Position numbers and translations under genes: made by a program. A DNA stretch of 59,150 nt from Henriciella aquimarina (GTDB taxonomy: Bacteria; Pseudomonadota; Alphaproteobacteria; Caulobacterales; Hyphomonadaceae): assembly GCF_002088975.1 (NCBI RefSeq), contig NZ_NCST01000092.1, forward strand, positions 1-59,150. Reading direction: 5' to 3'. Positions 58,010-59,150 of the stretch are shown here, piece after piece. Position 1 is the stretch's first letter. Each line of letters begins with the position of its first letter. Below the pieces are notes generated by a model that was not told where the DNA came from, did not search any database, and saw nothing but the letters and a program-made list of their open reading frames with translations.

Positions 58010-59150
58010 TTAGAAAAGAACCGCTGGTGGGGACTGCGCAATTTCCCCGCCGGCGTAGAGGAACGGATCGTGCCTGCGCTGGCTGAGTAAGTGCCGTTGG
58101 GAAGTTTGATCGTCCTCTTCATTTCCATGCGACCTGAACGGATACGAGGGCATCTAGGCCCGTACGACAAGCAAAGGATCTGGAATGTCCATCGAACCAG
58201 TTCGCCAGCATATCGGCGTCGATATTTCAAAGAGCACTCTGGATGCGCACATGTATCCTGAGGGCAGGACCATAACTGTCCCGAATGATAAAAAAGGATT
58301 CAGGCAATTGCTGACCTGGATGGCAGGATGTCATCTTGAACAGCTACTCTATGAACCGACCGGGCAGTATCATCTTGCCTTCGAGAAGTTCTTCCTGAAA
58401 GCCGAAATACCTCTCGGCAAGGTCAATCCACGGCAGGCTCGACGATTTGCGGACGCATTGGGTGTGTCGGCGAAAACAGACACGATCGATGCCGGGCTTA
58501 TCGCAAAATACGGGGCGATGATTTCTGTGCGCCGCGTCAGCGACAGAACGATCAAGTTCAATGAAATGAAAGAGCTACAATCGGCTCGGCGCGCTCTGGT
58601 GAAAGACAGGACACGCGCGTCCAACCGGTCTTCCGCCCGGATAGCTCCCTTGTTGCGGCGCCAGGCACGGGAAAGGATTGAGCAGATCGACCGTCACATG
58701 AAAGCAATCGACGCGGCTCTTCGTTTGCTGGTCCGTGATGATGAATTCCTGAAAGCCAGATTCGACATTCTACAGACTATTCCTGGCATTGGAGAAACAA
58801 CCGCGATCATGCTTCTGACCGAGATGCCCGAACTCGGCTTCATCGATCACAAGGCGGCCGCCAGTCTTGCAGGACTTGCTCCGATCGCTCGGGACAGCGG
58901 CACGTTTCGAGGCAAGCGATACATACAAGGTGGAAGAGCACATTTGCGACAGGCGCTCTATATGCCCACCCTCGTTAGCATAAAGCATAATCCGGAATTC
59001 AGCGCGAAATACCAGATGATGGTCGCCACCGGAAAAGCGCCAAAACTGGCCATCACAGCCATAATGAGAAAGCTTATCGTCCTGGCGAACAGTCTGCTTC
59101 GCGATAGCCGAAACTGGGTTCCAAGCCGGACTTGACGAAGACGGATACTT
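58010..59150 (+). mobile_element. IS110-family insertion sequence, right end cut off
   Basis: The transposase gene at 58185-59135 is flanked on the left by about 190 non-coding bases (57992-58184) that could contain the IS left end. The right end lies beyond or at the window edge. IS110 elements often lack terminal inverted repeats, and I cannot place the boundaries exactly. The left boundary given here is approximate. Confidence 0.45.
58185..59135 (+). CDS. IS110-family transposase
   Basis: 316 residues. The N-terminal RuvC-like DEDD motif is readable as D13 (GVDISKSTLD), E57 (YEPTG), D99 and D102 (KTDTIDAGLIA). The C-terminal transposase_20 part has LQTIPGIGETTAIMLLTEMPELG and ASLAGLAPIARDSGTFRGKRYIQGGRAHLRQALYM, with the catalytic-Ser type DSG. 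It recombines the IS with its target, and in this family a structured RNA from the IS end may guide target choice. The gene appears intact. Composition is somewhat AT-richer than neighbouring chromosomal genes, consistent with acquisition. Confidence 0.92.
   Translation: MSIEPVRQHIGVDISKSTLDAHMYPEGRTITVPNDKKGFRQLLTWMAGCHLEQLLYEPTGQYHLAFEKFFLKAEIPLGKVNPRQARRFADALGVSAKTDTIDAGLIAKYGAMISVRRVSDRTIKFNEMKELQSARRALVKDRTRASNRSSARIAPLLRRQARERIEQIDRHMKAIDAALRLLVRDDEFLKARFDILQTIPGIGETTAIMLLTEMPELGFIDHKAAASLAGLAPIARDSGTFRGKRYIQGGRAHLRQALYMPTLVSIKHNPEFSAKYQMMVATGKAPKLAITAIMRKLIVLANSLLRDSRNWVPSRT

Overview
The window is high-GC (roughly 60-65% by eye), densely coded chromosomal DNA. It looks like an aquatic alphaproteobacterium. 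Pointers are the long-form acyl-CoA dehydrogenase of the ethylmalonyl-CoA pathway type, the NeuA-HAD and NeuB-like pair, a DUF2793 protein, orphan FecI/FecR, tandem sulfatases, and frequent GTG/TTG starts. A Hyphomonadaceae-like host is my guess; no rRNA or other taxonomic marker is present. I saw no tRNA, rRNA or CRISPR array.

Layout. (1) 1-10.9 kb is catabolic and membrane genes: a partial CDS, a two-domain HCCA-isomerase/DsbA-fold protein, a membrane-anchored metallo-beta-lactamase hydrolase, a TetR regulator, two opposing-strand sulfatases, a LacI regulator with a convergent sugar MFS transporter, and two tandem RDD membrane proteins. (2) 10.9-14.2 kb holds an Mcd-like acyl-CoA dehydrogenase and selO. 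(3) 14.6-20.4 kb holds galE, cysQ, a Gfo/Idh/MocA oxidoreductase, cysD and the fused cysNC, i.e. PAPS supply and PAP removal. (4) 20.5-38.9 kb is a surface-polysaccharide locus. It has GT2 enzymes, methyltransferases, a methyltransferase/coiled-coil/PhyH fusion, a CST-I-like sialyltransferase fused to a GT4 domain, a B12-type radical SAM protein, an aldo/keto reductase, a Wzm/Wzt ABC exporter, a sulfotransferase, a NeuB-like synthase, a GT-B protein and a NeuA-HAD cytidylyltransferase. (5) 38.9-43.6 kb is an FKBP lipoprotein, threonine ammonia-lyase, a histidine phosphatase, kdsB and kdsA. (6) 43.6-47.2 kb is a disturbed segment between two copies of the 3' end of a peptide ABC-transporter ATPase gene. 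It carries an XRE regulator, ECF sigma and FecR genes and an integrase-like remnant. (7) 47-59 kb is the intact double-ATPase gene, an oxidoreductase, an iron alcohol dehydrogenase, the dTDP-rhamnose genes rmlD/rmlC and rmlB/rmlA, a mannose-1-phosphate guanylyltransferase, an RnfD-like plus DUF2330 pair, and an IS110-family element at the right edge.

How it fits together. The sugar-nucleotide genes (galE, rml, manC, kds, neuB/neuA-like), the glycosyltransferases and the ABC exporter point to an acidic cell-surface glycan. cysD/cysNC make PAPS, the sulfotransferase at 32.6-33.3 kb could use it, and CysQ would remove the PAP by-product. My working model is therefore a sulfated, nonulosonate-containing surface polysaccharide. 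The most unusual parts are the two large fusion proteins (22.8-27.8 kb), which share a short FRVG-type linker, and the integrative-element scar at 44.1-47.2 kb with a perfect 11-bp inverted repeat in front of its XRE gene. Function calls rest on motifs read by eye.
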